Of a stretch of 64,000 nt of DNA, positions 12,346 through 24,810 are shown one piece after another; the first letter of the stretch is position 1; each line of letters starts with the position of its first letter. Position numbers and translations under genes: made by a program. This stretch comes from Pezicula radicicola (taxonomy: Eukaryota; Ascomycota; Leotiomycetes; Helotiales; Dermateaceae). The notes below the pieces were generated by a model that was not told the origin of the DNA, did not search any database, and was given only the letters and a program-made list of their open reading frames with translations. The stretch is from the NCBI GenBank assembly GCA_003008705.1, contig PDUO01000009.1, forward strand, positions 310,001-374,000, given 5' to 3'.

Positions 12346-13461
12346 ATGTCTGTAGATCCCAACGCACTCCTCCAAAAGGTCAGCATTTACCCCGCCATCC
12401 TCAACTTCAGATAAGCTTGGTGATACTGACTGTCGTCTTCTAAAGGCTCAAAAGCTGGAGTCTGGCGGCGGTGGTCTTTTTTCAAAGTTTACCGACAAGA
12501 TCACCAACCAGAGTGCTGAACGACTCACAAATGCTGCGGATCTCTACATACAAGCTGCAAATGCCTTTCGCCTGTCCAAGCAGGGTAGGAACCCCTTCTC
12601 TTTTCTCTGATTTCTATAACTGACAGCAAGGTTTCTTCAGAGGACCAGGCAGGCAAAGCTTTTGTCCATGCTGCGGAATTGCAGACGAGGGCGGGAGAAC
12701 AGAACGATGCGGCCAATACCTACCAAGAAGCATTCAAAATGTACCGTCAGATCGATCCTCAACGAGCCGTAGACTACCTGAACATCGCAATCAATACATA
12801 CGCCTTGGCGGGTAATACTCGCAGAGCAGCTACTCAGTTGCAAAGTGTTGGAGAAATTTATGAGACCGAGTACTTTGAAGGATTGGACAAAACTGCTGCA
12901 CGGTTGAAGGCAATAGAAGCGTATGAAAAAGCCGCTGACTGGTTTGAGACAGACAGAGCCTCTGCGTATGTGTCCTGGAAATTTAATGTAGAGAAATAAC
13001 TAACATAGAACAGGTTAGCAAACAAACTTCGACTTAAAATTGCCGAACTTGCTGCTTCGATAGGCCAAATCAAAGGATCGGGTCCTAACTATGAATATGA
13101 TGGCTATATTATAGCTAGTGAGATATTCCAGAAAGTTGCAAAGGATTCCGTTTCGAACAATCTGATGAAATGGTCTGTGAAAGACTACTTGCTAAAAGGT
13201 GGAATTTGTCGGCTTGCGCACGACACGGTTGGCATGGACTCAAAGCTCGAAGAGTACAGAAATTTGGACCCTACATTTGACAGTACTATGGAGCATCAGT
13301 TGCTGGTGGATCTCACAGAAGCTGTGAAGCACAATGATGCAGAAGAATTTACTGGCAAGCTTTTTGAGTATGACCAGAAGAGCAAACTAGACAACTGGAA
13401 GTCAGGAATATTGAGACACATCAAGGATAGGCTTGATGCAGAGGTGGACGACTTCTCCTAA
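12346..13461 (+). CDS. sec17: Alpha-SNAP / Sec17 vesicle-fusion adaptor
   Basis: Exons 12346..12378, 12446..12584, 12641..12965 and 13014..13461 give 314 aa with consistent phases. The protein is built of TPR-like helical pairs: ADLYIQAANAFRLSK, AFVHAAELQTRAGE, AAxxYQEAFKMYRQIDP and AVDYLNIAINTYALAG follow the alpha-SNAP pattern closely, ending in the acidic/hydrophobic tail needed for NSF action. Role by family: recruits the NSF/Sec18 ATPase to cis-SNARE complexes at membranes so they can be disassembled. An extra exon at 12124..12214 with a GTACGT donor and ATACAG acceptor would splice exactly in frame onto MSVDP and add about 36 residues; I took the internal ATG because known alpha-SNAPs start there. 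The 3' end is about 100 bp from the end of the convergent NLR gene. Confidence 0.92.
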
Positions 13462-13564
13462 TCGAAGAGCTTGTAATTTATATTCTGGTTCTATGGAGTA
13501 TCTGTTAGAGTGCACACCTTTCTTCTCAACATAGCGGGTGTTAACAATCAAATCCCTATTCGCA

Positions 13565-16500
13565 TCAAGCAGTACTAGACAGAAATTCCTTCTCACTCGT
13601 GAAAGATTGCTCCTGGTTCTTCACCCGTAATTCGATGCGTCTCTTTGCGTGTCCAAAAAGATGTTCTCGTGCCTCATCCTCAGTCAAGACAGGTTCTTCG
13701 GGAGGGGGCCTCGGCTTCCTCATTTTGATCTTAGCATCCAGCCCATAATTCCGCAATAACAAGCCTAACTCTTCTTCGTCGTGGTCAACAGTTACCTTAT
13801 ATTGTGCTTTAGGACTGAAGTCCTCAGCACTCAAAGAGATTCCAAACCCTAGCAGGAATTTTATTACAGCCACAGATTTTGTTCCGTGCAATGCATTATG
13901 CACCGCCGTCTGACTGCCCTTCCACTTGCACTCCCTCGTACACTCCCACCTCGAATTGATATCTGCACCATTGGCCAAGAGCATACTAATGACTTTGATG
14001 TGTCCAAGTCCTGCAGCTATATGAAGCGCTTCTTCCCCAATATCATTCTTGCAGTCGATGCGCGCACCATTAGCTAAGAGAATCCTGACAACTTCGGTGT
14101 GTCCACGACCGGCAGCTATATGGAGCGCCTCTTCCCCGATATTATTCTTAGAGTCAATGTGCGCGCCATTAGCAATAAGCAGACTGACGCTTCTCGAACG
14201 TCCGTACTCGACAGCTGCATGTAGCGCTGTTTCTCTGTCATGCGTAAACCCAGCCTTCGCGCAAGTGGCTATCAGCAAACTGGCAATTTCCTCATGCCCA
14301 TGTTTAAGAGCTTCAGAGAGCGCTGAACGCCAAAACTTTTCCCCCTTCCAGCTGGTATCTGCACCCTTGGCTAAGAGCAAAGTAACCACTTTCTCGTGCC
14401 CGCCTTTAGCAGCTACATAAAGTGGTAATGTCTGGTTAAATAAATTTCCTAAATTAGGATCCGCGCCAGCTTCTAAAAGAAGACGAACAATCCTATCATC
14501 TCCATATCTGGCGGCTATCAAAAGCGGCGTACCACTTTCGTACTGTCTTGCGTTGACATCTGCTTCGTGTGCTAGTAGTAAACTAACAACTTTCGAATTT
14601 CGACTCTTAACAGCCATATGTAACGGCGTCATCCCTGGTGCAAGCATAGAAGAATTTGGTCCAGTTATAGCAGATATATCAGCTTTCCATTCGAGCAACA
14701 GGCCAACAGTTTTCTCGTGGCCGTTGAGGGCTGCGTCGTGGAGAGGCGTGGTATCATCTACCGTCCTGGCCGAGACGTCTGCTTTATTTTGCAGGAGAAG
14801 GCGTGTCATTTCCTCGTGCCCGTGTGAAGCAGCCCAATGCAGTTCACTTTCTCCGTTATAGCCACTCATATCCGCTTTGTAATCCAGAAGATGCCGCACA
14901 ATGCCCACATGTCCAGCCAGCATTGCCTGTCGAAGAGGTCGATATGTGGCTCCCTGTTCATCAACATTTACCCCTTGAGAAAGTAGCAACTTCACAATTT
15001 CTTCACTTCCGTTTTCGATTGCCATTGTTAGTGCCATTTCACCACCACTGTTTCTAAGGGCAACCGGGCCTGGGTTCCATTCCAGAAGTTTTGTTACAAG
15101 AGGCACTACTCTCCAACCAGTCGCTAGATGTAACATTTTCATCTCCTTCTGTTCATCGAAGCCTAGACCTGACCTGTATGTCGAGTACCACGCTTCTCTG
15201 GTGTTTGAGTCATATGTAAAGAAGTCTTTTTTCCGTTCAAATTCTTCACTTATGTCTTGTGCAGCTGACGCAGCATGCACTAACCAAAAGAGCACTGGAT
15301 ATGTGAGTGGAGTTGGCGGGACATCCAGGCTAGGATTTTCAGAGCTAATCGCGGCTTCATTATCTTCAGGTTCTTCATTGCTGAGACCAACTCCCCTCTC
15401 CAAATCTCGGATTAATTCAGAGCGCTGGGATGTCAGGTCGTATCCGCCGTTTTCAAAAACTCCACCGCAGATATAATCGAGACATCGTTTCGTTATCAGC
15501 TTGTGTTCCTCTACCAGTGCCTCTGATAAGGTCAGTTTTTCGCAGGAAATCAAAAAGTCCTTCGCTGATTGATGCACCAGGTATAAGGCCTCGCCACGAA
15601 TCGTCAGAAAAGAACCACAAAGCTCTATGTGTTGCAGTATCGTTTCTTTATTGTCGCAATCCTCTTCAGGTAAGGAGGCCAAGACTGCCAATTCGTACAT
15701 GTTCAATGGACGACAAGAGATGGTCACTGTCACCAAGATCTCCCTCACAAGAGGGGCAAAGTCCTCATCTTCGAGAGCGTCGTATAGCAGTTGTTCATAC
15801 AGCTTGTTCAAATCTGACGGCATTCGCTTGAGAACTTGCATCGCTTTGATAGATGGTGCCTTTCTAAGCGCCTCACAAGCCAGAGATACCCAGAGGAATG
15901 TGCCCTCGGCCTTTGTTCGAAGCGTTTTCGTTATCTGCTCCTTCAGCTCGGATCGATATCTTTTCTTTCCAGCCAGTACTGTTACCTGACTATCGATAAA
16001 TTTACGGACATCGGCCATCACAAATTCTACGTTAGACTCCAGACTCACTTCGCTGCTGGAATCAAGGGCCTCTCTGATTGGTGGCTCGTTGCGACTTGTC
16101 AGAAGCCACTTCTCATTGATATTCTTTGCGGTCTTGATGTGGGATACTATCTTCTCGAGCAGGATGTTTCTGCTGTCGGCATCGCATTCGTCCAAGGCAT
16201 CTATTACGAACCAGATATTCACGCCTGCAAGACTTCCGAGGACGTTCTCCAGGATCCTCCATAAGGTTTGCTGAGCAGTTGGCCCCGAATAAAGTTTCTC
16301 TTTATGTTTATTCCAATCATGCCTAAAGAGCTCGAAAGTTTCCGGGCGCTTTTGCAAGATCTGGTTCAAAAAGGTCCGAAGAATCGAGACTGCGTTTCTC
16401 CTTCTGTCATCTTTGTTGTCGCAGAAGAAATAACACAAAATATCGGAAGAGCCCTCGATCTTTTCCTGGAGAAGCTTCACTTGGGAGATAGTCAGCATTG

Positions 16501-18076
16501 TCTTTCCTTTGCCAGGATCGCCGTGAATCCATAGGGTTTGTGATTTCTCGTGCTGTATGAAATTTTTGTATGTTGCATTATGAAGAATCCATGAACAGGT
16601 GCCTTCCAAATATTCGTTTTTGGTATCCTGGATTAGTGTCATGTCGTCAGAAGGATTCGTTACGCATAAAGAGTAGAGGCATTTGTCGTCTATCAGTAGG
16701 TCAGTGTCTGTTTGAATTGCTGACTCAAGTCTACTCCGCATGCCTCGAAGCTCATTTCACCAGCATAGCGACTGCTAGTAGTAGAAGCTATTGGAGGGAG
16801 ATGACCAATTCGAGAGAGACGTTCAATAATAGAAGGTCGAATGCGGTCCTTCTTTTACAGCGAGGTGGTTACAAGCAACGAATTTGAGAGAAATCTACAG
16901 AGGTCTACGTACATGATTCATCCTTAATATAAGCAGCCTTTATCGCCTTTGCTGCTTCCTTCACTGCTGTATTGGCTGACTTATAATCAGCGCCAGTTCA
17001 AAGCACTAAACACTTGCTAACCTACCCTGTCCTCTTTCAATGGCTATATTATACAAGAGCTCTAACTCATAAGAAACGAAGTCCCAGTTTTCCTGGTCTA
17101 TCTTGTTTGTTTTAGTATCAAACTTGCAAACATTGCTGTGGTCTGCATTCAACGGGATAACTTTCTCTCGGTCCTCGGAAAATCCGAAAGATGAACTATC
17201 AGGGGGGACTACCTATAAGACAAGAAAGCAAAGTTAGAGCATGACTAGATTGGTGGAAGTGTTACTTTACTTTGTCTGTAGTTCCATAGAAGGAGATGAG
17301 CTTCCATTTGTGGGCTATGCCTCTCCAGTGATTCTGAAGTGTCTCTGTAAACTGAGAATCCTTTTCCAGGTTCTCAAGAGGACTTCGTCCTATTCGCAAG
17401 GATAACGCGCCAGTGATATGAGCAGCAATATTCCCAATAGCTAACATCATACTGTTGCCCCCATTATGAGGCGTACCGAAGAAGACGATACCAACACTAG
17501 AAAGTCAATTTAAAGCCCGAGTAACAGCATCTGTCTACTTACGTCGCTTCTGCAATGCTACTATAATCCTCCTTGAGTCTTGCGTTGATAAGAGCTTGCT
17601 CAATCAACAAACCACCAAGGCTATGCCCTAGTAAAATCAACGGCACATCCTCAGCTCCTCTCCTCTTAAGCTGGATGGCTTGTAGAAAATGGGTCGCCTT
17701 TTGTACAAACGAGCTGTAATCTCCACCAATTAGAGCTTCCGATTTCCATTCGTAGATAAATATTCGTGCTTTGGGTGTAACACCGGGGAGGTCGTCTTGC
17801 AGCCATAGTCGTTTATCTTTCCTCGATGTCCATGTCTCTGTTGCCTGTACGTAATCGTCCTTGCCTTTCGCGTTCAGCCCATGGACAGCGATGATACTAA
17901 AGAATTATATAAGTTAGGCTCTGATTTTATCCATGAAAGACTTGCATATAACAACTTACTCAACTTCTCGAGGGCTTGTGCCTTGGTCTTTTGGAGGGAA
18001 TATTTGATGAAGAGGCTACGTCGTAGAAATTAGCTTTCAACAACCAACAGAACTCAGAGCAGACACTTCTTACCAT
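13565..18076 (-). CDS. NLR-type receptor: SesB-like hydrolase, NACHT, ankyrin repeats
   Basis: Probable exons: 18074..18076 (only the ATG), 17960..18015, 17543..17896, 17271..17496, 17026..17212, 16913..16975, and a large exon from about 16743 to 13565, together about 1355 aa. The N-terminal alpha/beta hydrolase (IIAVHGLNAKG, then GHSLGGLLIE, then FFGTPHNGG) is of the SesB/lipase-like type that heads many fungal NLRs. The NACHT has Walker A GDPGKGKT and Walker B FVIDALDECD. The C-terminal third holds roughly 13 ankyrin repeats. In fungi such STAND proteins sense non-self or stress and can trigger heterokaryon incompatibility or cell death; the ligand is unknown. The junction between 16.69 and 16.91 kb is uncertain: a good third-frame ORF there may be an extra exon. 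No stop breaks the reading frame, so the gene looks functional. Confidence 0.8.
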
Positions 18077-21000
18077 AAGGAAAACAATGAGAAGTTCGGA
18101 TAAGCTAATACTCTAGTAGTTGAAGAATGAAGTGAAGAATTGAATACTATCGTAAGTCCATCCTTGAGGAGGCTTGCCTACCACCCAGATTATAAGAGTA
18201 AAAGTCGCAGAAGTCCAACATTGTATTCGGAAACACATCACTGCCTGTCGGTAACCAATAACCTCACACTTTTCCATCTCCTACCTGTTGGAACAAGGGT
18301 GTTCAGCGGAGGTGCTCTTCATTCGTGGGGTTGCATGCATGCATAGCCGCCGGGCTGTGAGCCCTGGGAGTTCAAGAAGAATGATACAGTACTCGTCCAT
18401 ACGGTCGTACCTCCGAATTCCGCGCTTGAAATCCAGTCATTTTTTCTGAAAACTCCTGGATCTTCGCCACGGCCAGAGAACTTGGGGCGTAGAATTGGCA
18501 AACATGCTTCTTGGGTTATACAAGTCGGTCGTGTGAGCCTTCATGGGAATAACTTTTGTTTGCGAGGCTGGAAGGTCGCAATTCCGCAGAGCCGAAGAGG
18601 CTGTGGGACGGAGATTCAGTGGAAGAGGAAATCTGCCTGGCCAAACGACGTCATTTTTGAGTATTTCCTGGACTTTTTTCAATGCATATTGTAGTTCAAA
18701 CGATGTACTCCTAGTAATGCAGTCTGTTGAAGGCTTGTTGCTCTTGGATTTAAATATCGAAAACCTGGGCTGAAGGCAGAAAAGGGCGGATCAGACCACT
18801 AGTTCTGACGGGATCTAGGCTCGGGCCGTCACAAATTACACGTGACCTGATTCTGGCATAGTCTCTTATGAGATAAGTTACGCTGTTAATTCTCATTGAA
18901 TTGAAGCAAATTTTCTGTTCTTTTTATGCTCAATCATTCATATACTTCTATAGGTCTCTGTCTTCCTACATATATTGACAAGATGATCGTCCAATCACTT
19001 ATCAACACTATTCAATCCAATTTTTAGATTTCAAGAGTATTGAGGAATTGTTACTATTATTTCTGATTTATAATGCAGTATTGATAATTTTATATCTCTC
19101 TACATAGACTATAAAACCAGGATGGTGTCGTTCTTAGCTCCTATTGGTGTAATTCATCACGTGAGCTAAATATTACTGAGGCTATATAGTCAACTCCTAT
19201 TCTTTAGAAAGAAAAGACTAATTTTAATTCATGGAGTTTCTTGTGAGTACCTAGTGACTTTCTTTGTTGAATTTCCGTGTTGAGCTTCTGGCTTCCAACT
19301 GGTACGCAAGCCGAACAAAGAAGTGCTTTGCACTCGGGAGCCATTGGTCTTCAAGTATACACTTTGATATTTAGCAATGTAGGCTCATGTCCCGTCTTTG
19401 CTAGTAGAATCAACAATACGACGAGAAAGCAACATGTCAGCTGTAATCCTTCTGTGTGTGCATCAACCAAAATGCTATGTCGCACAATTTTCCCTTGTAC
19501 AATTTTGTGAGCTACAAGTTATGCATTTAGAACTTCGGGTATTTGGTTGATTATTAAACGCGAAGTCAGGCTCACTGTCCTGCTGAGGAAGTTGCGCGCA
19601 GTTCTGAGAGGGAAGGAACTCTCGCTTAGCGTGGCTGCCAAATAGGGGGGACTAGCTACACTAGCTACCCCTGCTAAGGTGAGAATATCGTGTCTCGTGC
19701 CTTTATCAAGAAATGATCATTTCAAGTTTAGCCACTTGAACAGGGGATTTCGTTAGGGATCTATTCTCACACCTGAAGCTTTACGACCCGTTTTTGGCGG
19801 AAAAGTGATCGCGGGGGTGGGATGGTTGTGTGTTGAAGTTGTAGTGGTCAATACACAAATTGGCACTCATCACTAACCTGCTTTTCTTCACCTATGTGCC
19901 ACGAGATGTGCAGTTTTAGATTCGATTATAGGTAGATACTGCTGGTGGTGCACAGTGTAGCAGATATCACTTACTAAATGAAAACCCTTCTACTACAGTT
20001 TTCCATATTCACACCCTCTAGCTGCTTCATCAAGGAGAAACGTCTTCATAATCCTTTGTCTCACTGCCTAGCATTTTCACAAAACAAATACATTTGAGAG
20101 GCCTTTCAAGTCATCGTTGTCCTTCAGTCCAAGTCGAGTTTCCTTTGCGGCCCCTTGAATGTTAGTAAAGTAGGTATGGGTGACGAGAGGGACGAAGAAC
20201 AATAGGTTTCTGTCATTTGTGGGTTAAACTACATTAGTCGAATCAAATCTCATGCAAACTGTTGCTAAAATTGAATTTAATTAGACGACTTGTGCTTCGT
20301 TAGAGAAATCACCTTCAAGAAGCAAAGAGAAGGGCGAGGGATTAAGCGCAGTCGAAGTCAACAATAATATTGAGACAATCTGATACCAAAAATGAACAAA
20401 ACTCCAAGCTGCCAAGGGATAATTCAACCTTGGCAGCTTTTAGAAACAATCCAGCCTGTGGAGAAGTTTTAAAGAGGCAAATAACGCATCCGAAGGGCGG
20501 GGTCCAGGTTAAGTCAGAGCAGGTCTTCATCCTTAACAAGGGCGTCAGCAGCTGTTAGTTCAATTGGGGCACCAATGCTTATCCAAATGAAGTAACTACC
20601 GCTTATCCAACAGGAATTATTTAATTAGAAACTTGATATTTCAATATATGTATAGATCTATTGAAACGTTGCTTTTTTGAACAACCACCACAAAAATATT
20701 TCGACTAAGACTGGGTCCACCATATATTTTATCATAACTTTTTAATCAACTTGCCAACCACAATACTTAGTTCCAATCTTCCTTGATGGAGGAAGTGCGT
20801 TCTATTATGCCAAAATACAACGGAAAGCCTTTCTCAAAGTTGAAATCGTCAAGTTAATTTTGTAGTTAATAAGCTTGTATTCCTAAGTATTCTCACTTAA
20901 ACTACTTTAAGCTACTTAAGTCTATTATGGGGCAGGAAACACTACGTTCTGCAACATCTTTCTGTATATATAAAAACCATGTTGCTGTAATTCTACCAGA

Positions 21001-23152
21001 CACATTCTCCTTCGTCTATGGCTCCTCCGATTAACTGTAGAGCAGGTCTTAAATATGCTTAAAAGGCAGGACATATCCGAAAACATCCTAGTAACGCAAC
21101 AACTGTCGAAGATAGCTGTTAAGAGTAAGTAGGAGGAAGAAATGGAAGCTTCTACGGTGGTTTGGGAAGATGCTAGCAAAGTAATGCTGAGTTTGTCGAT
21201 ATAAACCAAGGGATCCGTACACCACTGCTTACTTTAAAACGGTGAGATCAAAGCGTCCAAGTTGAAGTCATCATTTATTACTGTTACTGAATGCAATATA
21301 AAGAAGTTAAGAACATACTAAAAACAAAAGGTGGGAATACGCGAAGAATCCAAGGTGGAGCTAACACTTATTAATAGTCTGCGATACGAAGTATAGTCGA
21401 GTATTTCAAAGATAAAATCGAAATCTTATTCAGAAGCACCTAATCCTTTCACTATGCATGAAATCATATTATGGGAATTGATCGAGTACTCCGCATATTT
21501 CGCAAACTCCTCCATAGGAGCATTTTAAGCGCTTCTCGCTTAAACTATCAAAATACCGAATCACTTTTAAGAGACCACCGTTGGAACCCCAAAAGAGATG
21601 AAATAAAAATATTCTGAAGATTAGTTTAGAGTGGCAATTCTTTTTTAAAGAAGACAGTTGTACGTAAACAGTCCATCGTGCTCCGCCGTAGTGTTTAAGG
21701 GGATGCTAATTAGCTTGCATACAGAACGTGCTACCTTCGAAAGTAAAACATCCCTTTTGTGTTGAAATAGTACCTGTATTAAGTTACTTAAATCAAGTGA
21801 GTTACTTAATCTAAATGAGTGATCCAAATAAATAAGTGACTATGGCCATGGGACAGTGATTGCATTGTACGGAATACATTTCAATTTATACAAAAAGAGA
21901 TGATTTTAAGTAAGTGTAGTCAACTTGGTCGTAACTTTTTAACATAGAGTAAAAGCATCTCCAATTTCTGAACCACATCTTGCATACTCTCAAACTTACT
22001 TAGAATATAATCACCACATAACTTTACGAACTTATCAATTTGGCTGTAAGATCTAGCTGCTTGGGGATAAAATATGAGTTGGTGAATTTTTTTTTGTGAT
22101 ATCGAATTTGACTCCCTTGGTGTTCGGCATAAAACTAGTTTTATTTATTTCTTGGTTGCAAAAGTATACTCGCTTACTTACTACCGGGTTTATTTGCCGT
22201 TTGTTTAAGTCAGCTCGCATTTTTATTGCTTGTAAGGAGTGACTTGTTCATTTATTGGCTTTGATGTCTTGAAACACTAGATAAGTTATATAAATTAAGT
22301 TTTTTGTTAGCCCTAACTTGATATCGATAGAAAAGTCACAAACATCGAAGTGGAACAAAGCTGAGCAAAAAGCAAAGAAACAGAGCCGAAATAGTTTAGA
22401 GCGTAGATCTAACAAAGTCTACCCGAATCTTATAGAATATTTACGTGATAATGTCTATTAATTATGTGCTTACTGACCCCCATAAATCTCAACCAATAGC
22501 CTCAAGACTCAATCTCTACACTTCTAAACGTATCTTTTTGCCATGAAATAGGGTATTAAAATTGAAGGGAACGCAACAGTGGTAAGTATCTTATACATAC
22601 ATCACCAGAGGATCAGAAAGTGCCTCAATTAAGAATAAAAGTTGGCTTCTGGAAATGCCAAGAGTTTTACAAGTGGGCGCCAAGTCTTAAATGAATGAGA
22701 GTTTCGGGCGTTTTCCAAATTGATCAGAATGAAACTCTAAAAACAATTACATATATCTTTAACAAAACAACCTTATAATCAAGAAGAATCAGAACAACTT
22801 GGGAAATAATTAGAATAAAGAAAATAAAACGACCAAGTAAGGCTCTCTAAACCACACTTCCAAATCATTTCTCGCTTATGCCTTCCGCAACAAGCAGGAG
22901 GCACAGTTACTGCATACTTTCGTACAGGGTCAGCACACTAATCACCGAATAATCCCAACCAATCACATAACAATGTTGAAGACCAAAGACTATCTCTCTG
23001 ATTCTGTCCCAGATAAGTCCCACATTTTTCGTGTAACCATCCTGCTTACCAAGTTACGTTGCAGCCTGCAGCATAAAAGGCAAAGCCGGCCCTCGTCCGC
23101 TCCAAGCCCTCAACACATCCTTCTGCTCAAAGTCTCCATACCCTAACCGACA
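18077..23152. other. 5-kb AT-rich gene-poor region
   Basis: No gene is supported on either strand. From about 18.8 kb on, the sequence is AT-rich and TpA-rich with only short ORFs, as expected of RIP-decayed repeats. A perfect hairpin lies at 20406-20439 and a copy of the AAGTNACTTGATT-like motif at about 21780-21835. The stretch 18.3-18.7 kb is more GC-balanced and may be the edge of a decayed element, but I recognise no protein in it. The final few hundred bases are the promoter region of the FSH1-like gene. Confidence 0.5.
20406..20439. repeat. Perfect 12-bp inverted repeat (hairpin)
   Basis: AAGCTGCCAAGG at 20406-20417 is exactly complementary to CCTTGGCAGCTT at 20428-20439, separated by a 10-base AT-rich loop. 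It is isolated in AT-rich DNA with no neighbouring gene, and its arms are more GC-rich than their surroundings. Confidence 0.7.
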
Positions 23153-23926
23153 ATGACAGTCTCAAATAGCCAGAAACCAGTGCCCTGGACTCTGCAAGAT
23201 CAAACTCAGAATTACCACAAACCTCGGATTCTCTGCCTCCATGGCGGCGGCACTAACGCCCGCATATTTCAAATGCAATGCCGTGGTCTGATCACTCAAC
23301 TAAGTCCCTACTTCCGTCTCGTATTCGCCGAAGCCCCGTTCCCATCTACAGCAGGACCAGATGTATTATCCGTCTACGCAGACTTTGGGCCTTTTAAACG
23401 GTGGCTTGCTTGGTTGCCTGAGCATGATGTGATTGATTTGAAGGATGAGTTGGAAGCTATTGAAGGATGTTTGGAACGTGCTATGCTTGCGGATGAGGGG
23501 ACTGGAGAGTGGGTTGCACTTTTGGGTTTTAGTCAGGGAGCGAAGGTTGCGGGGAGTTTGTTGTTGAGGCAGCAGCTTAGGGGGACGAGGACGAGTATTG
23601 GTGGTGAGGATAAATTGAAAGCTAATTGGAGATTTGGCGTTTTGATGGCTGGGAGGGGCCCTCTGGTTGTGTTTGATGAGGAGGCGGAGAGGAAGGTGGC
23701 AGGCCAGAAGCTTATTCTTCGAGTTCCGACAATTCATGTCCATGGATTGACGGATCCTGGGTTGGAGTTTCATAGAGCTTTATTTTTGGATCATTGTGAC
23801 GAGGCAAGTACGAGGTTGGTTGAGTGGGATGGGGATCATCGGTTGCCGTTTAAGACTCACGATGTTGCTGCTGTTGTCAACCCGATTCTTGCCATGGCTA
23901 AACAGACGAGGATTTTTATTGATTGA
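23153..23926 (+). CDS. FSH1-family serine hydrolase
   Basis: A single exon of 257 aa. It begins after a short leader with RILCLHGGGTNARIFQMQ, the usual start of FSH1 domains. The nucleophile elbow is GFSQGA (about residue 127), the acid is in HGLTDP, and the catalytic His is in GDHRLP near the C-terminus, so the triad is intact. FSH1 enzymes are cytosolic esterases/thioesterases; relatives such as LovG release polyketides from synthases, and others lie in secondary-metabolite clusters. Here the nearest secondary-metabolism-like genes are a P450 4 kb away and a polyketide-synthase relic 16 kb away, which makes a cluster role possible but unproven. Base composition is clearly less AT-rich than its flanks. 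Confidence 0.88.
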   Translation: MTVSNSQKPVPWTLQDQTQNYHKPRILCLHGGGTNARIFQMQCRGLITQLSPYFRLVFAEAPFPSTAGPDVLSVYADFGPFKRWLAWLPEHDVIDLKDELEAIEGCLERAMLADEGTGEWVALLGFSQGAKVAGSLLLRQQLRGTRTSIGGEDKLKANWRFGVLMAGRGPLVVFDEEAERKVAGQKLILRVPTIHVHGLTDPGLEFHRALFLDHCDEASTRLVEWDGDHRLPFKTHDVAAVVNPILAMAKQTRIFID

Positions 23927-23970
23927 TTCTCGCGTGTCAAAGGAAATGGCCGAATTATTGTGTTAGTCGC

Positions 23971-24112
23971 TTTGTAAGAGATCATTTTAGAATAGACTTA
24001 ACTTCTTTGCTTTAGCTAACGCACTTCAATTAAGTGGCTCGCTTGATTTAAGTGACTTGCTTAATTTACACGTTATCATAATCATAATTGAAAAGATCTC
24101 TTATAAGACAAT
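23971..24112. mobile_element. MITE-like element with short terminal inverted repeats
   Basis: The left end TTTGTAAGAGATCATTTT (23971-23988) is matched in inverse orientation by AAAAGATCTCTTATAA (24091-24106). The inside is AT-rich with repeated motifs of the form TTGATTTAAGTGACTTGC. It lies immediately 3' of the FSH1-like gene. A similar end plus the same inner motif recurs at about 25036-25160. No coding capacity. The exact ends and target duplication are not clear. Confidence 0.5.
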
Positions 24113-24810
24113 TTGTGCCGTTGTTCGCAAGACTAAGTTAGTATCCCTAACTAAAGAGGCTGTAAGTTGAATCAACTGTTATTAGATATATTACCTTTTA
24201 CGTAGCATATTCACCCTCGTTACACTAGAATATAAACCTGCGCAGGCTTATTATCTGGTCTCTTTTATATTGGACTCTCGTACCCGTTCTATCCTATTCT
24301 ATGTCCAATATTTACCTAATGCTGGGTTTACTTCCTCCAATATCCTGTGTGCTTCTCTTCATGCTGGTGATTAGTATTGAAGTTCTGTTTCTATAGACTG
24401 AGGGATGCCAGACTAACAGATACCGGCGCTGGTTTCCTAACCTAGAATTTTCCAATCTCTCTGAGGTCTTTCATACCTTAGCCCTAACCCTAACCATATG
24501 CTCCAAGTGTTTCGTTGTAACATTTGGAGGTCTTGCTGGGGAGGACGAAGCCGCTGACAGATGCATCGGATGGTTTCTCTATCAACATTTCAGGCAATTA
24601 TACCTGGCCATTCTGAAAAGTCAGAACAATAGAGTCCACATATAGTAGCAAATACAGTATTTGCTATAATTTGGAAAGCTGTAGCTTAGGTTTTCCTCAT
24701 TGATAGTCTAATAGTCTCGTTTACCACTTAGTATTTTATTTTGTGCAGGGAAATCGGACTACGAGTTGCTACCACCAATCAAAACCAAAACATTCTAGCT
24801 TAATTCAATA

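Noticed and set aside
24478..24498. CCCTAACCCTAACC telomere-like sequence
   Set aside because: Only two units and ordinary single-copy DNA on both sides; too short to be a telomere or a clear interstitial array.
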